A program made the translations under genes and the position numbers. Below the pieces are notes generated by a model. The model saw nothing but the letters and a program-made list of their open reading frames with translations, did not search any database and had not been told where the DNA came from. From Flavobacterium sp. NKUCC04_CG (GTDB taxonomy: Bacteria > Bacteroidota > Bacteroidia > Flavobacteriales > Flavobacteriaceae), in assembly GCF_019345525.1 (NCBI RefSeq), contig NZ_JAHKRA010000002.1, forward strand, positions 186,001-250,000: a stretch of 64,000 nt of DNA, read 5' to 3'. The stretch's first letter is position 1. Every line of letters begins with the position of its first letter. Positions 29,278 to 37,912 of this stretch are shown one piece after another.

Positions 29278-31224
29278 ATGATAAAAATTACATTACCAGA
29301 CGGTTCAGTGAAGGAGTTTTCTTCAGGAAGCACTCCTTTTGATGTTGCATTAAGTATAAGCGAAGGTTTAGCCAGAAATATCATTTCTGCAAACTTCAAT
29401 GGTACCACCATCGAAACGACCACACCACTGACCACCGATGGTAGTTTAGTTTTATTTAGCTGGAATGATGTTGAGGGTAAAAAAGCCTTTTGGCACTCTA
29501 CTTCTCACGTGATGGCACAAGCCTTACAAGAATTGTATCCAGGTATTAAATTGACCATCGGACCTGCCATTGAAAACGGATTTTACTATGATGTAGATTT
29601 TGGAGACAATAAAGTAACCGATGCCGATTTCAAAAAAATAGAAGACAAAGTACTCGAAATCGCTCGAGGAAAACACGAATTCTCTATGCGTTCTGCTACT
29701 AAAGCAGAGGCTTTAGATTTTTATAAAAAAGAAGAAAACCCCTATAAGGTTGAATTGATAGAAAATTTAGCAGACGGTACCATTACCTTTTGTGACCATG
29801 CTACTTTTACCGACTTATGTCGTGGAGGTCATATTCCAAACACGGGAATCATCAAAGCTTTTAAAGTACTTTCCATTGCTGGAGCATACTGGAGAGGTGA
29901 TGAAAAAAACAAACAGTTAACTCGTGTTTACGGTATTTCATTCCCTAAGCAAAAAGACCTTACGGAATACCTAGCCCTTTTAGAAGAAGCTAAGAAAAGA
30001 GATCACCGAAAACTGGGCAAAGAATTGGAGTTGTTTGCTTTCTCTCAAAAAGTAGGTCAAGGTTTACCGTTGTGGTTACCTAAAGGAGCTGCTTTGCGCG
30101 ATCGTTTGGAACAATTTTTAAGAAAGGCTCAGAAAAAAGCGGGTTACGAACAAGTAGTAACACCACATATCGGACAAAAGGAATTGTATGTTACCTCTGG
30201 CCATTACGCCAAATACGGTGCAGACAGTTTCCAACCGATACATACTCCTGTAGAAGGAGAAGAGTTTTTATTAAAACCGATGAACTGTCCTCACCACTGT
30301 GAGATTTACAATACCAAACCTTGGTCGTATAAAGACCTACCAAAGAGATATGCTGAATTTGGTACCGTTTATAGATACGAACAATCTGGAGAACTACACG
30401 GTTTAACACGTGTACGAGGTTTTACCCAAGATGATGCACATATCTTTTGTACACCAGATCAATTGGACGAGGAGTTTAAAAAAGTAATTGACTTGGTTTT
30501 ATATGTTTTCAGCTCTTTGGGCTTCGAAAACTTTACAGCTCAAGTATCTGTTCGGGATTTAAACACCCCAGATAAATACATAGGTTCTTTGGAAAACTGG
30601 GAAAAAGCGGAACAAGCGATTATCAATGCAGCAAAAGACAAAGGTTTAAATTATGTGATTGAAACGGGCGAAGCTGCGTTTTATGGTCCAAAATTAGACT
30701 TTATGGTCAAAGATGCCTTGGGAAGAAACTGGCAATTGGGAACCATTCAGGTGGATTACAATTTACCAGAGCGTTTTGACCTGACTTATAAAGGTTCTGA
30801 TAATGAGTTGCACCGTCCGGTGATGATTCACAGAGCGCCTTTTGGATCGATGGAGCGTTTTATCGCAATTCTTTTAGAGCATACCGCAGGAAATTTCCCA
30901 CTTTGGTTGATGCCAAATCAGGCTATCATACTGTCTTTGAGTGAGAAATATGAAATATATGCGAAAAAAGTTTTAGATTTGCTAGAAAATGACGAAATTC
31001 GCGCCCTGAATGATCACCGAAACGAAACGATTGGTAGAAAGATCAGAGAGGCAGAAGTTCAAAAGTACCCGTTTATGTTGATTGTTGGAGAAGAAGAAGA
31101 GCGAAATGGAACGGTTTCCGTGCGTAGACATGGAGACGATGGAAAGTCAAATCAGACGATGAAAATAGAAGAATTTATTCAACTTGTAAAAGATGAAGTA
31201 AACCGTTCTGTTCAACCGTTTTAA
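29278..31224 (+). CDS. thrS: threonine-tRNA ligase
   Basis: 648-residue class II synthetase. In order: TGS domain (about 1-62), the editing (SAD) domain with HSTSH at 73-77 and [15 protein letters not shown], then the catalytic core with [10 protein letters not shown] (zinc cysteine), motif 2 [27 protein letters not shown] (zinc histidine) and motif 3 [11 protein letters not shown], and finally the anticodon-binding domain. The length is normal. It begins the thrS-infC-rpmI-rplT operon, a widely conserved order. Confidence 0.98.
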   Translation: MIKITLPDGSVKEFSSGSTPFDVALSISEGLARNIISANFNGTTIETTTPLTTDGSLVLFSWNDVEGKKAFWHSTSHVMAQALQELYPGIKLTIGPAIENGFYYDVDFGDNKVTDADFKKIEDKVLEIARGKHEFSMRSATKAEALDFYKKEENPYKVELIENLADGTITFCDHATFTDLCRGGHIPNTGIIKAFKVLSIAGAYWRGDEKNKQLTRVYGISFPKQKDLTEYLALLEEAKKRDHRKLGKELELFAFSQKVGQGLPLWLPKGAALRDRLEQFLRKAQKKAGYEQVVTPHIGQKELYVTSGHYAKYGADSFQPIHTPVEGEEFLLKPMNCPHHCEIYNTKPWSYKDLPKRYAEFGTVYRYEQSGELHGLTRVRGFTQDDAHIFCTPDQLDEEFKKVIDLVLYVFSSLGFENFTAQVSVRDLNTPDKYIGSLENWEKAEQAIINAAKDKGLNYVIETGEAAFYGPKLDFMVKDALGRNWQLGTIQVDYNLPERFDLTYKGSDNELHRPVMIHRAPFGSMERFIAILLEHTAGNFPLWLMPNQAIILSLSEKYEIYAKKVLDLLENDEIRALNDHRNETIGRKIREAEVQKYPFMLIVGEEEERNGTVSVRRHGDDGKSNQTMKIEEFIQLVKDEVNRSVQPF

Positions 31225-31270
31225 ATAAAGTATAACCAGCTTGAAAAACAAGCACTAAAATTATAAGGCC

Positions 31271-31825
31271 ATAGCAATAAGAAATAATAGAGGGATGAAA
31301 CCCCGAGTAGAAAAGAAAGACTTGCATCGTATTAACAATGCAATTAGAGTCCCTGAAGTTCGACTTGTCGGAGATAATGTTGAATTAGGTGTTTACAAAA
31401 CGTCTCAAGCATTACAGATGGCTGAACAACAAGAATTGGACTTGGTTGAAATTTCACCCAATGCAGCGCCTCCCGTTTGTAAGATTATAGATTACAAAAA
31501 ATTTCTTTATGAGCAAAAGAAACGGGACAAAATGCTTAAAGCCAAATCTACACAGATTACGGTAAAAGAAATTCGTTTTGGACCACAGACAGATGAACAT
31601 GATTATGAATTTAAGAAGAAAAATGCGGTTAAATTCCTTAAAGAGGGATCTAAACTAAAAGCATTTGTATTCTTTAAAGGACGTTCAATCATCTATAAAG
31701 ATCAAGGACAAATTCTATTGCTGAGATTAGCACAAGATTTGGAGGAATTTGGTAAGGTTGAATCCATGCCGGTTCTGGAAGGAAAAAGAATGACCATGTT
31801 CATCGCTCCTAAAAAGAAAAAATAA
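31271..31825 (+). CDS. infC: translation initiation factor IF-3 (non-ATG start proposed)
   Basis: IF-3 binds the 30S subunit and checks the start codon. The body is clear: [48 protein letters not shown], then [19 protein letters not shown] and the C-terminal FKGRSI. The first ATG in frame is 31295 (176 residues), but the frame is open upstream and reads I-A-I-R-N-N-R-G before it, matching the conserved N-terminal extension I recall for flavobacterial IF-3. I therefore place the start at ATA 31271, giving 184 residues; ATG 31295 is the conservative alternative. A rare start codon is the classic device for IF-3 autoregulation, as with AUU in E. coli infC. Confidence 0.9.
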   Translation: MAIRNNRGMKPRVEKKDLHRINNAIRVPEVRLVGDNVELGVYKTSQALQMAEQQELDLVEISPNAAPPVCKIIDYKKFLYEQKKRDKMLKAKSTQITVKEIRFGPQTDEHDYEFKKKNAVKFLKEGSKLKAFVFFKGRSIIYKDQGQILLLRLAQDLEEFGKVESMPVLEGKRMTMFIAPKKKK

Positions 31826-31886
31826 AATTCCGCTAAGGGATTTTCAAAATAATTAAGTAAGATAAACACAAATACCTAGGAACAAA

Positions 31887-32084
31887 ATGCCTAAAATGAA
31901 AACTAAATCTAGTGCCAAGAAACGCTTTCAAGTGACTGGTTCTGGAAAGATTAAGAGAAAACATGCTTTTAAAAGTCACATTTTGACTAAAAAATCTAAA
32001 AAGCGTAAATTAGCTTTAACACATTCTGGTTTGGTTCACAAATCGGATATGAAAAGCATTAAACAACAATTGAGATTAATCTAA
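31887..32084 (+). CDS. rpmI: 50S ribosomal protein L35
   Basis: 65 residues, very basic, with [20 protein letters not shown] and [20 protein letters not shown], the L35 signature. Normal length; third gene of the thrS-infC-rpmI-rplT operon, 61 bases after infC. Confidence 0.98.
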   Translation: MPKMKTKSSAKKRFQVTGSGKIKRKHAFKSHILTKKSKKRKLALTHSGLVHKSDMKSIKQQLRLI

Positions 32085-32186
32085 TCGTTGTTTACGGTTA
32101 ACATCATTTAATAACCCTGGAGTGGTGCAAAGAAAACTTTAGAAGTGTTTGAAAGAACCGCACACTACAAAAATACATTTTAAAAT

Positions 32187-32531
32187 ATGCCAAGATCAGT
32201 AAATTCAGTTGCTTCTAGAGCACGAAGAAAAAGAATATTGAAGCAAGCCAAAGGATACTTTGGTAGACGTAAAAACGTTTGGACAGTAGCTAAAAACGCG
32301 GTTGAAAAAGCCATGGTTTATGCTTACCGTGATAGAAAACAAAAAAAGAGAAACTTTCGTGCATTGTGGATTATGCGTATAAACGCTGGAGCTAGACTTC
32401 ACGGTTTAAGCTATTCACAATTCATGGGGAAAGTAAAAGCTAACAACATCGAATTGAACCGTAAAGTTCTTGCCGATTTAGCTATGAACCACCCTGAAGC
32501 TTTTTCAGCTATCATCACGAAAATAAAATAA
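32187..32531 (+). CDS. rplT: 50S ribosomal protein L20
   Basis: 114 residues with [40 protein letters not shown] and [20 protein letters not shown], all diagnostic of L20, an early 23S rRNA assembly protein. A 102-base spacer separates it from rpmI, longer than the other gaps in the operon, which leaves room for an L20-type leader, though I could not verify a structure. A strong terminator follows. Confidence 0.98.
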   Translation: MPRSVNSVASRARRKRILKQAKGYFGRRKNVWTVAKNAVEKAMVYAYRDRKQKKRNFRALWIMRINAGARLHGLSYSQFMGKVKANNIELNRKVLADLAMNHPEAFSAIITKIK

Positions 32532-32568
32532 ACGTTTGTCAAATCTGATTTATCTTACTTAATATAGA

Positions 32569-32593
32569 AACCCGCTTTGTGCGGGTTTTTTTT
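32569..32593 (+). terminator. terminator after rplT
   Basis: AACCCGC-TTTGT-GCGGGTT stem-loop followed by a T-run, 38 bases after the rplT stop. It also precedes the convergent SDR gene end. Confidence 0.9.
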
Positions 32594-32598
32594 ATCGT

Positions 32599-33378
32599 TT
32601 ACTGATTCCTGTTTACCAAACGAAACACCAAATTCGGACACCACCGATTCAACAGCAACATCAGCTTTCCCTTATCCCAATTACCTATATAAGGCTCATA
32701 TTTCCGCTTGGCTACTGCCTTAACAGCCTGCAGCGCAGCTTTATCTACCCTACAACCCGCTGCATCGGATTCTTTACCTGAGGCTTGCCCGTATTCATTT
32801 AAAGATTTTTTCGTCAGTGCCGTCTGTAGAAAACTCGGAATCAAAATGGTCACATCTATTGGAATTCGGACCAATTCAGCCCTTAAACTATTGAAATAAC
32901 CGTGTAACGCAGCTTTTGCGCCGCAATACGACGAGCGCCCCGGCAAAGCGACCTTAGCCAATACACCCGACACCACGACAATATGCCCCTGACGGCGTTC
33001 TATAAAATGAGGTAACAAATGCCTTGTCAATTCGACTACACCAAAATAATTCGTATCAAAAACGGTTCTCGCCACCTCTTCCGACGTTTGGAGAGCGGTG
33101 CCGTTCTGCCCCACACCCCCACAATGAACAACCATATCTATACATCCAAAAAAGCTGATTGCCTCCTTTACTTTTTCGTCAAAACTATAGGATTCTAACA
33201 AATCCAAAAGCAAAACACGAGAGTCTTTTATTTTAGACTGTACCATGCTTAACTCTTGAGCCCTTCGAGCCGATAAGATCACATTTGCCCCCTGTTTAGC
33301 GAATTGATAAGCCATTGCCTCTCCAAAACCCGAAGAGGCCCCTATCACCCAAATAACCTTTTCTTTATAATTTTTCAT
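32599..33378 (-). CDS. short-chain dehydrogenase/reductase
   Basis: 259 residues from ATG 33376-33378; 13 upstream in-frame codons do not look like protein. The coenzyme motif is GASSGFGEAMA (about 12-22) with a basic SARR after strand 2, which favours NADP(H). VHCGG replaces the usual NNAG, and the catalytic serine lies about 13 residues before the YCGAK Tyr-Lys pair. This is a classical SDR of the DltE/DHRS7-like group acting on an unknown carbonyl or alcohol. It is monocistronic and convergent with rplT. The C terminus KLMLLLNRWCPNLVFRLVNR is hydrophobic and may associate with the membrane. Confidence 0.9.
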   Translation of the reverse strand: MKNYKEKVIWVIGASSGFGEAMAYQFAKQGANVILSARRAQELSMVQSKIKDSRVLLLDLLESYSFDEKVKEAISFFGCIDMVVHCGGVGQNGTALQTSEEVARTVFDTNYFGVVELTRHLLPHFIERRQGHIVVVSGVLAKVALPGRSSYCGAKAALHGYFNSLRAELVRIPIDVTILIPSFLQTALTKKSLNEYGQASGKESDAAGCRVDKAALQAVKAVAKRKYEPYIGNWDKGKLMLLLNRWCPNLVFRLVNRNQ

Positions 33379-33773
33379 ATATTCACATCTATGTTTACAG
33401 TTAATACCATGCACCACTAGAAAGAGAATATAAATTTACACGTTCTATTTCATTGGTATCATGATATTTCTTCTGTTTTGTATTTTTTTTAAGTTGGCAA
33501 TATCAAATTGAACCCAAATTCGTCTACTCAATCGATATTAAAAATCACACCATAAGGTGTTCATTCCTTACAACAACAGAAAAACTCTTCTAATACTGGC
33601 CTTAAAATAAAAACCCTTTCCAAATCCCATTAAAAAAAAAATTTTTTTAGACTACTGATTCTTAAAAACTTAGTAAATAACATCCAAAAAACATCAAAAA
33701 ACTTCTATCTAAGATTTGCAAAGCCCATAAAAAGCTCTATATTTGCACTCGCAATACAGTAATGAATTGCACT
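33379..33773. other. intergenic region between the SDR gene and tRNA-Ser
   Basis: 395 bases, AT-rich, with long A tracts around 33620-33650. It contains the tRNA promoter at 33715-33745; nothing else recognisable. Confidence 0.5.
33715..33745 (+). promoter_or_regulatory. tRNA-Ser promoter
   Basis: TTTG at 33715-33718, 19 bases, then TATATTTG at 33738-33745, 28 bases before the tRNA. An exact match to the Bacteroidota housekeeping consensus. Confidence 0.7.
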
Positions 33774-33858
33774 GGAGAAATGGCAGAGTGGTCGATTGCG
33801 GCAGTCTTGAAAACTGTTGACTGTAACAGGTCCGGGGGTTCGAATCCCTCTTTCTCCG
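33774..33858 (+). tRNA. tRNA-Ser (anticodon UGA)
   Basis: The acceptor stem GGAGAAA pairs with TTTCTCC, with G as discriminator. The anticodon loop CTTGAAA gives anticodon TGA, within a stem GCAGT/ACTGT. A long variable arm, as in all tRNA-Ser, precedes the T arm with GGTTCGAATCC. The next bases are CA without an encoded complete CCA (the sequence reads GCA). The gene is followed by its own terminator and marks the start of the accessory region. Confidence 0.97.
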
Positions 33859-33863
33859 CAAAG

Positions 33864-33896
33864 AAAAACCGATAGTTTTACTATCGGTTTTTTTTG
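33864..33896 (+). terminator. terminator after tRNA-Ser
   Basis: AAAACCGATAG-TTTTA-CTATCGGTTTT stem-loop with an eight-base T-run, starting five bases after the tRNA 3' end. Confidence 0.88.
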
Positions 33897-34009
33897 TTTT
33901 AAGGAAGCGTTGAAAGTTTTACTTTCAAAAGCGTACTGAAAACAAAAAAACCAAAGGCAAAGACCGTGGTTTTTCTTTGAACTCACTTCCCCTTCAGGGT
34001 TCAAGAATT

Positions 34010-34026
34010 AATCCCTCTTTCTCCGC
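34010..34026 (+). repeat. partial copy of the tRNA-Ser 3' end (possible att remnant)
   Basis: AATCCCTCTTTCTCCGC is identical to the last 14 bases of the tRNA plus three bases downstream (33843-33859). The preceding CAGGGTTCAAGAATT resembles a T arm with an insertion. It could be the footprint of an element integrated at the tRNA, or a decayed second tRNA copy. Confidence 0.6.
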
Positions 34027-34036
34027 CATAAAAATG

Positions 34037-34061
34037 AAACCCGACCTTGGTCGGGTTTTTT
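34037..34061. terminator. terminator-like hairpin after the tRNA 3'-end copy
   Basis: AACCCGACC-TTGG-TCGGGTT followed by a T-run. It is a separate hairpin from the functional tRNA terminator, as if a tRNA unit with its own terminator had once stood here. Confidence 0.75.
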
Positions 34062-34162
34062 CGTTTTACATCTTTTTGGCGTCGAGCTCGCTCGTAAGCA
34101 CAAAAAGTGGAAAACGAAAAGCAACGTTACGCAGTAACGGTGTCGTTTTTATAAACTGCCTC

Positions 34163-34364
34163 CCCTCACAAGGGAACACCGCAGCGAAGCGGAGGTAATC
34201 CTGTCTAAACACCCTTCTCTCATAAATGCAATATAAATTCGCTGTGGCCGTGCCACTGAACCGCTTCCCTCACAAGGGAACACCGTAGCGAAGCGGAGGT
34301 AATCCCATCTTCCCCCCTCTTTCAAGTCTTATACAAATTCGCTGTGGCCGTGCCACTGAACTTA
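34163..34364. repeat. two-copy tandem repeat, period 104 bases
   Basis: Each unit begins CCCTCACAAGGGAACACCG, continues AGCGAAGCGGAGGTAATCC, has a variable AT-rich middle, and ends TTCGCTGTGGCCGTGCCACT followed by GAAC. Unit 1 begins at 34163 and unit 2 at 34267. The ends are nearly identical, the middles diverged. No open reading frame crosses both. Confidence 0.8.
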
Positions 34365-34529
34365 TCCTATATTCTTCAAAAACTTCTTTTATTATAGCAT
34401 GACTAGGTAAAATGAATCATCTTCTTTTTAAATGAATATTTTAAATCATCTCTTCCACGAAAATTAAATAAACTCTTGTTTGTTTTTTAACACAATTAAT
34501 CGTTACTTGCTAGAATAATCTTAACTATA

Positions 34530-34751
34530 ATGAATATCGCTTTTCTTGGAGTTGTAGGTCCTAGGGATTTACTAATGATAAGCTCCTTATATTTATTTCT
34601 ATTATCATTTAGTATTTTTCATCTTTTACGAAATAAAGAAATCCAAGGTTTTAATTATGTATTGTATCTATTGCTGATATTAGCATTCCCTATAATCGGA
34701 AGTCTAATTTACTTAGTAACTAAATTTTATAAAAAGCCACTCGCCGTTTAA
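34530..34751 (+). CDS. small PLDc_N-like membrane protein
   Basis: 73 residues with two hydrophobic helices (about 14-32 and 43-64) separated by a short polar loop KEIQGFNYVLY. The arrangement of a first helix, a basic loop and LAFPIIGSLIYLVTKFYKKP resembles the PLDc_N module (phospholipase D nuclease N-terminal), often encoded alone as a small membrane protein in Bacteroidota. The function of such stand-alone proteins is unknown. An upstream AT-rich stretch could hold a promoter. It is the first gene after the tRNA-linked repeats. Confidence 0.6.
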   Translation: MNIAFLGVVGPRDLLMISSLYLFLLSFSIFHLLRNKEIQGFNYVLYLLLILAFPIIGSLIYLVTKFYKKPLAV

Positions 34752-34847
34752 AAAGCGCTAAGTGTAGTGATTTGATAGCTTTGAAGTAATTATTTCAAAG
34801 AAGTGCCCTTGTAAAATCATTATATATTGATTCATAAAACCTTAAGT

Positions 34848-34994
34848 ATGAAATCCTTTTTGGTAATCATAAGTGTTATTTTTTATAATACTTTATATTC
34901 TCAATGCCATGCTAAGCTAATAACTGGTTCGTTTGACTATACTAATTTCACCGTTACCGGAATCAAGTTCAACGGAGCCAAGCCTTTCCAATAG
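34848..34994 (+). pseudogene. short exported protein, probably truncated by a repeat element
   Basis: 48 codons from ATG 34848. A good signal peptide (MKSFLVIISVIFYNTLYSQ) is followed by only about 29 residues, CHAKLITGSFDYTNFTV and so on, before TAG. The stop codon lies inside the first bases of dispersed repeat copy R1 (TAGCTACCG). The simplest reading is that insertion of the repeat, or a deletion ending at it, cut off the rest of a secreted protein. It may still be an expressed small exported peptide. Confidence 0.5.
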
Positions 34995-35318
34995 CTACCG
35001 ATTTTCAATACTACAGCTAAAACAGCTACTTACTTTAAACAACGCAGCGAACACTTCACTTTCTCACTAGATATACCTTTTCTAAATATAGAAAATACAC
35101 CTTATACCCACCAATAAATGCGGGTGCCAACGGATGATTATAAATTATTTTATTTATTCTGATTGTTTTAGTCACCATAAAAAAAATCATAAAGGCATCT
35201 CTCATAATACAAAAACACCTACCATGATTAAAAATTCTTGTATTTAATATAGACTGCTCGAGTGGACTTGCGCGGTAGCGTAGCCTAGTTGAGCGTTGTG
35301 TTATTCGTAAGCCAGAGG
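34993..35318 (+). repeat. dispersed accessory-region repeat, copy R1
   Basis: About 326 bases. It begins GCTACCG and continues TTTCAATACTACAGCTAAAAC, has an AT-rich core with GGTGCCAACGGATGATTATAA, and ends with GGACTTGCGCGGTAGCGTAG and ATTCGTAAGCC. It lacks the full left hairpin found in the best copy (R6, 61570-61934). R1 and R2 form one subfamily (core ATTCTGATTGTTTTAGTC). Orientation is given relative to the other copies. Confidence 0.8.
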
Positions 35319-35564
35319 AAAACAATCAAAGTAAGAAGTTCAATTATTTTGTATTTATAAGTATTAAGATTTTCGTATTTTTTATGGATCTATTTGTAAT
35401 AAAACAATCCAGAATAAAGTTTATCTATATATATTTGTTTTTAATTTGGTATTATATATTTTATTATATTGCAAGAAGTAATCTTAAATAATTAAAATTT
35501 TATATTGTAAAAAACAATATATTTTTTAACAGGACTTGTGTTTTTATCGTTTATTTTCTTTTAG

Positions 35565-35873
35565 TGTAGTGATGAAAAATAAAGAAGAGTTAAATAACAA
35601 TACTCAAAAAAGTGTTTATATTTCCCATAAAACTTAAAATATCAGCAAATGAGGACATTGCTATAATTTATAAAATAGACAATAAAAACATAAAAGTTAT
35701 TTTCTATGTCCCAAAAAATTAACTTCTTTAAGGTACTTAGTAAATCCGATGTTTTTGAATTTACTAACTATGAAGATATGGAAGTTGAAAAAAATGTAAT
35801 ATTAAAACCAGGAGAGTACCCTCTGCAATACGATAGTAAAGGGAATTATCCTTATGTAACAGATAACTATTAA
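35565..35873 (+). pseudogene. frameshifted small exported or lipoprotein-like gene
   Basis: Three successive reading frames join into one protein-like string. First comes MKNKEELNNNTQKSVY, near a cysteine-serine-aspartate lipobox-like stretch in another frame. KLKISANEDIAIIYKIDNKN ending IKVIFYVPK follows. Last is INFFKVLSKSDVFEFTNYED running to YPYVTDNY. The last frame can start at ATG 35706 and ends at TAA 35871-35873. The shift between the last two parts is at a run of six A residues (about 35713-35718). It lies eight bases upstream of the next gene, in the same direction. Family unknown; it may be a decayed gene or contain sequencing errors. Confidence 0.5.
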
Positions 35874-35881
35874 CTTTTTTT

Positions 35882-36454
35882 ATGAATAAAATTTTGAAGA
35901 TTATTATATGCCTATTTCCCGTTTTTTTATTTGGACAGGGAATGCAAATAAAAGACACCCCTAAAGAATATGTTGATCATTTAGTTACTATTTGGGAAGT
36001 AGATCGTAATAAAATTGTGTACATTTCAAATGAAACCTCAATCTTTAAATTAGCCTCTGTTTTTCATGAATCGGTATTGTCATTTGTAGAGGGTAAGCTT
36101 TCTACAAGTGCTGAAATTTTAGACGGAAGAAGAAAATGGAATAAGAAAGTTTGTGGACTAGCTTTGAATAATTTGGATGTTGAGAATGTGAAAAAACATC
36201 TAAGAAAAGGACATGATTACTCTAAAATTCGCTTTAAAAAGCTTGAAGATAATACAGAATTTAGCTTTGGCGATGAAAGTATGACCACGGTATTAGTTTA
36301 TTCAAAGAAATTAGATTACGTTATAGGTGATTATTTTAAAGTATTAAAGGAATTTTCGGACAAAGGAATGGATTATGTTATTATAACAATGGATAACGAA
36401 ATATTGAGTCAAATTCCAGGCGCTCTAAGTCAAGGAGAAAATGTAGGACTCTAA
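35882..36454 (+). CDS. exported protein of unknown function
   Basis: 190 residues with a signal peptide (MNKILKIIICLFPVFLFGQ). The mature part is soluble with no recognised domain; notable stretches are YISNETSIFKLASVFHESVL, RRKWNKKVCGLALNNLDVEN and VYSKKLDYVIGDYFKVLKEF. One cysteine in the mature part. It follows the frameshifted small gene by eight bases and is closed by a terminator hairpin, then repeat R2. I do not recognise the family. Confidence 0.7.
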   Translation: MNKILKIIICLFPVFLFGQGMQIKDTPKEYVDHLVTIWEVDRNKIVYISNETSIFKLASVFHESVLSFVEGKLSTSAEILDGRRKWNKKVCGLALNNLDVENVKKHLRKGHDYSKIRFKKLEDNTEFSFGDESMTTVLVYSKKLDYVIGDYFKVLKEFSDKGMDYVIITMDNEILSQIPGALSQGENVGL

Positions 36455-36469
36455 CTAGTGAAAACAAGA

Positions 36470-36503
36470 AAAATAAGCCCTGATTTATCGGGGCTTATTT
36501 ATT
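36470..36503 (+). terminator. terminator after the 190-residue exported protein
   Basis: AAATAAGCCCTGA / TCGGGGCTTATTT stem with a short TTTA loop and a T-rich tail, 16 bases after the stop. Confidence 0.85.
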
Positions 36504-36702
36504 TTATCTATTGTGGAATAAATCTATAAAAAATTGCCTTCTTAGTTTCTATTTGGATATAAAATCTTTAATTATTTTTCATTAGAGCGGAAGGAAATAT
36601 TAAAGAAAGTAGACAAAAAAAAGCTGGATTAGCTTAAATTACTAATAAAAAAAATGTACTATTTAACTCTTAAAATATTTTAAAAGCTTAGTATAGGGCA
36701 TC

Positions 36703-37002
36703 AAAACAGCTACTTACTTTAAACTACGCAGCGAACATCTCACTTTCTCACTAGATATACCTTTTCTAAAAATCGAAAAGACACTTTATACCCACCAATA
36801 AAATGTGGGTGCCAACGGATGATTATAAATTATTTTATTTATTCTGATTGTTTTAGTCGCCATAAAAAAAATCGTAAAGGCAGCTTTCATAAGATAAAAA
36901 CGCCTACCCTGATTAAAAATTCTTGTATTTGCTAGAGGCCTCGTAAGCAGACTGGCGCGGTAGCACAATCGAATATGTATTGTATTCGTACGCTAGCGGG
37001 GG
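36703..37002 (+). repeat. dispersed accessory-region repeat, copy R2
   Basis: About 300 bases, same subfamily as R1: AAAACAGCTACTTACTTTAA, then TATACCTTTTCTAAA, TGGGTGCCAACGGATGATTA, AATTCTTGTATTTGC and the right end GACTGGCGCGGTAGC. It terminates with ATTCGTACGCTAGCGGGGG, the outer right end also seen in R3 and R6. The left GC-rich hairpin is missing. Confidence 0.8.
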
Positions 37003-37172
37003 CATAACAAAGGTCTCCCTTGTTGGGTTTAGTACAAAATCAAAACTAGATTCTACATTCTTTGATTTAAAACTGCTCGGTACTAAATCTTTGATTCATC
37101 ATCATACCAATACATCACTATTGCATGCCCACAGCTGTTATTATAAATGCTATAAGTATGAGTTGTTGTGAT

Positions 37173-37355
37173 CTAATCTGAAAAATGATAGTAAACAGGA
37201 TAATCATTGTCTTCCCCGTTAATTTTTCGCCACCATCTCTTTAGTCCTTCGGAATGATTTTCATTTTTATAATAATTCACTAATTGTCTGGATTCATATT
37301 CACAAGAAACAATACCAAAAGCGACAAAAACAACTAGTAATTTGAATGATTTCAT
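37173..37355 (-). CDS. small lipoprotein of unknown function
   Basis: 60 residues. MKSFKLLVVFVAFGIVSC is a lipoprotein signal peptide with lipobox GIVSC, giving a mature lipid-anchored peptide of about 43 residues rich in charged and aromatic side chains (YESRQLVNYYKNENHSEGLK). No family recognised. It lies alone between repeat R2 and an AT-rich region. The good lipobox is the main evidence that it is real. Confidence 0.5.
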   Translation of the reverse strand: MKSFKLLVVFVAFGIVSCEYESRQLVNYYKNENHSEGLKRWWRKINGEDNDYPVYYHFSD

Positions 37356-37846
37356 TTGTGTTGTTTTTTGTCACGGGTATAATACGCTCCCTTTTAAAAA
37401 TAATTCACTATTGGAATGGATATCCGAAGGAGTAACGATAAAGCAGTTCTCGCATTACTTCACTATTCGTGCTATGATCGTCATATATCTCGTTTTATCA
37501 ATGCTGTATAGCCCATATCGTTAATTGGCTAAATCAGCCGCGACCGCACTTCCCCCCCCCTCGGTTTGAGGTGATTTTACTTATGAATATTAGCCCGTTT
37601 CCTTGGCCTACTCTTACACAAAAGGAGTATTTCCTATTTTATTCTCCTCCTCTTTGAGAATTACATACAAATTCGACAGCAGTATACCCTTAAACTTCCT
37701 TTTTTCCTCCAAATCAAGCTAAATTAAATAAACCATAAATCGCATTATGTCTAAACAAAATACTCATAACACACAAATAAAAGCAACGATAATACATAAA
37801 TAATAAATTATAAAAAACAAATTAACATTATTTATTGTTTAATTAA
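37356..37846. other. intergenic region with a nine-C tract
   Basis: About 490 bases with no supportable gene. A run of nine C residues at 37552-37560 stands out in AT-rich DNA. The last part is very AT-rich and leads into the promoter of the cysteine-rich peptide gene. Confidence 0.5.
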
Positions 37847-37877
37847 TTTGGTAAAAACTAAAATATATTTATTTTTG
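37847..37877 (+). promoter_or_regulatory. promoter of the cysteine-rich peptide operon
   Basis: TTTG at 37847-37850, 19 bases, TATTTTTG at 37870-37877 (TAnnTTTG), 36 bases before the start codon. Spacing identical to the tRNA-Ser promoter. Confidence 0.65.
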
Positions 37878-37912
37878 AAAAGAGTAATTAGTAACCTTTA
37901 AATTATTTACAG

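Larger units (their letters stand above)
33859..34529. other. repeat-rich intergenic region downstream of tRNA-Ser
   Basis: 671 bases without a gene. It holds the tRNA terminator, a partial copy of the tRNA 3' end at 34010-34026, a second terminator-like hairpin at 34037-34061, and a 104-base tandem repeat at 34163-34364. Its base composition is richer in G and C than its surroundings. Confidence 0.6.

Noticed and set aside
33705-34004. 99-codon minus-strand ORF with [10 protein letters not shown] and NRPLCH
   Set aside because: It is the well-known false ORF made by reading the antisense strand of a tRNA-Ser gene.
34163-34364. CRISPR array
   Set aside because: Only two units with a 104-base period and no spacer-repeat regularity; no cas genes nearby.
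35056-35325. 89-codon minus-strand ORF, similar to one at 36786-36968
   Set aside because: Both lie antisense in repeat copies R1 and R2. The shared peptide (KTIRINKIIYNHPLAP) reflects nucleotide identity, and the frame is not kept in R3-R7.
36980-37171. 63-codon plus-strand ORF
   Set aside because: It begins inside the right end of R2, contains no domain and lacks a plausible start region.
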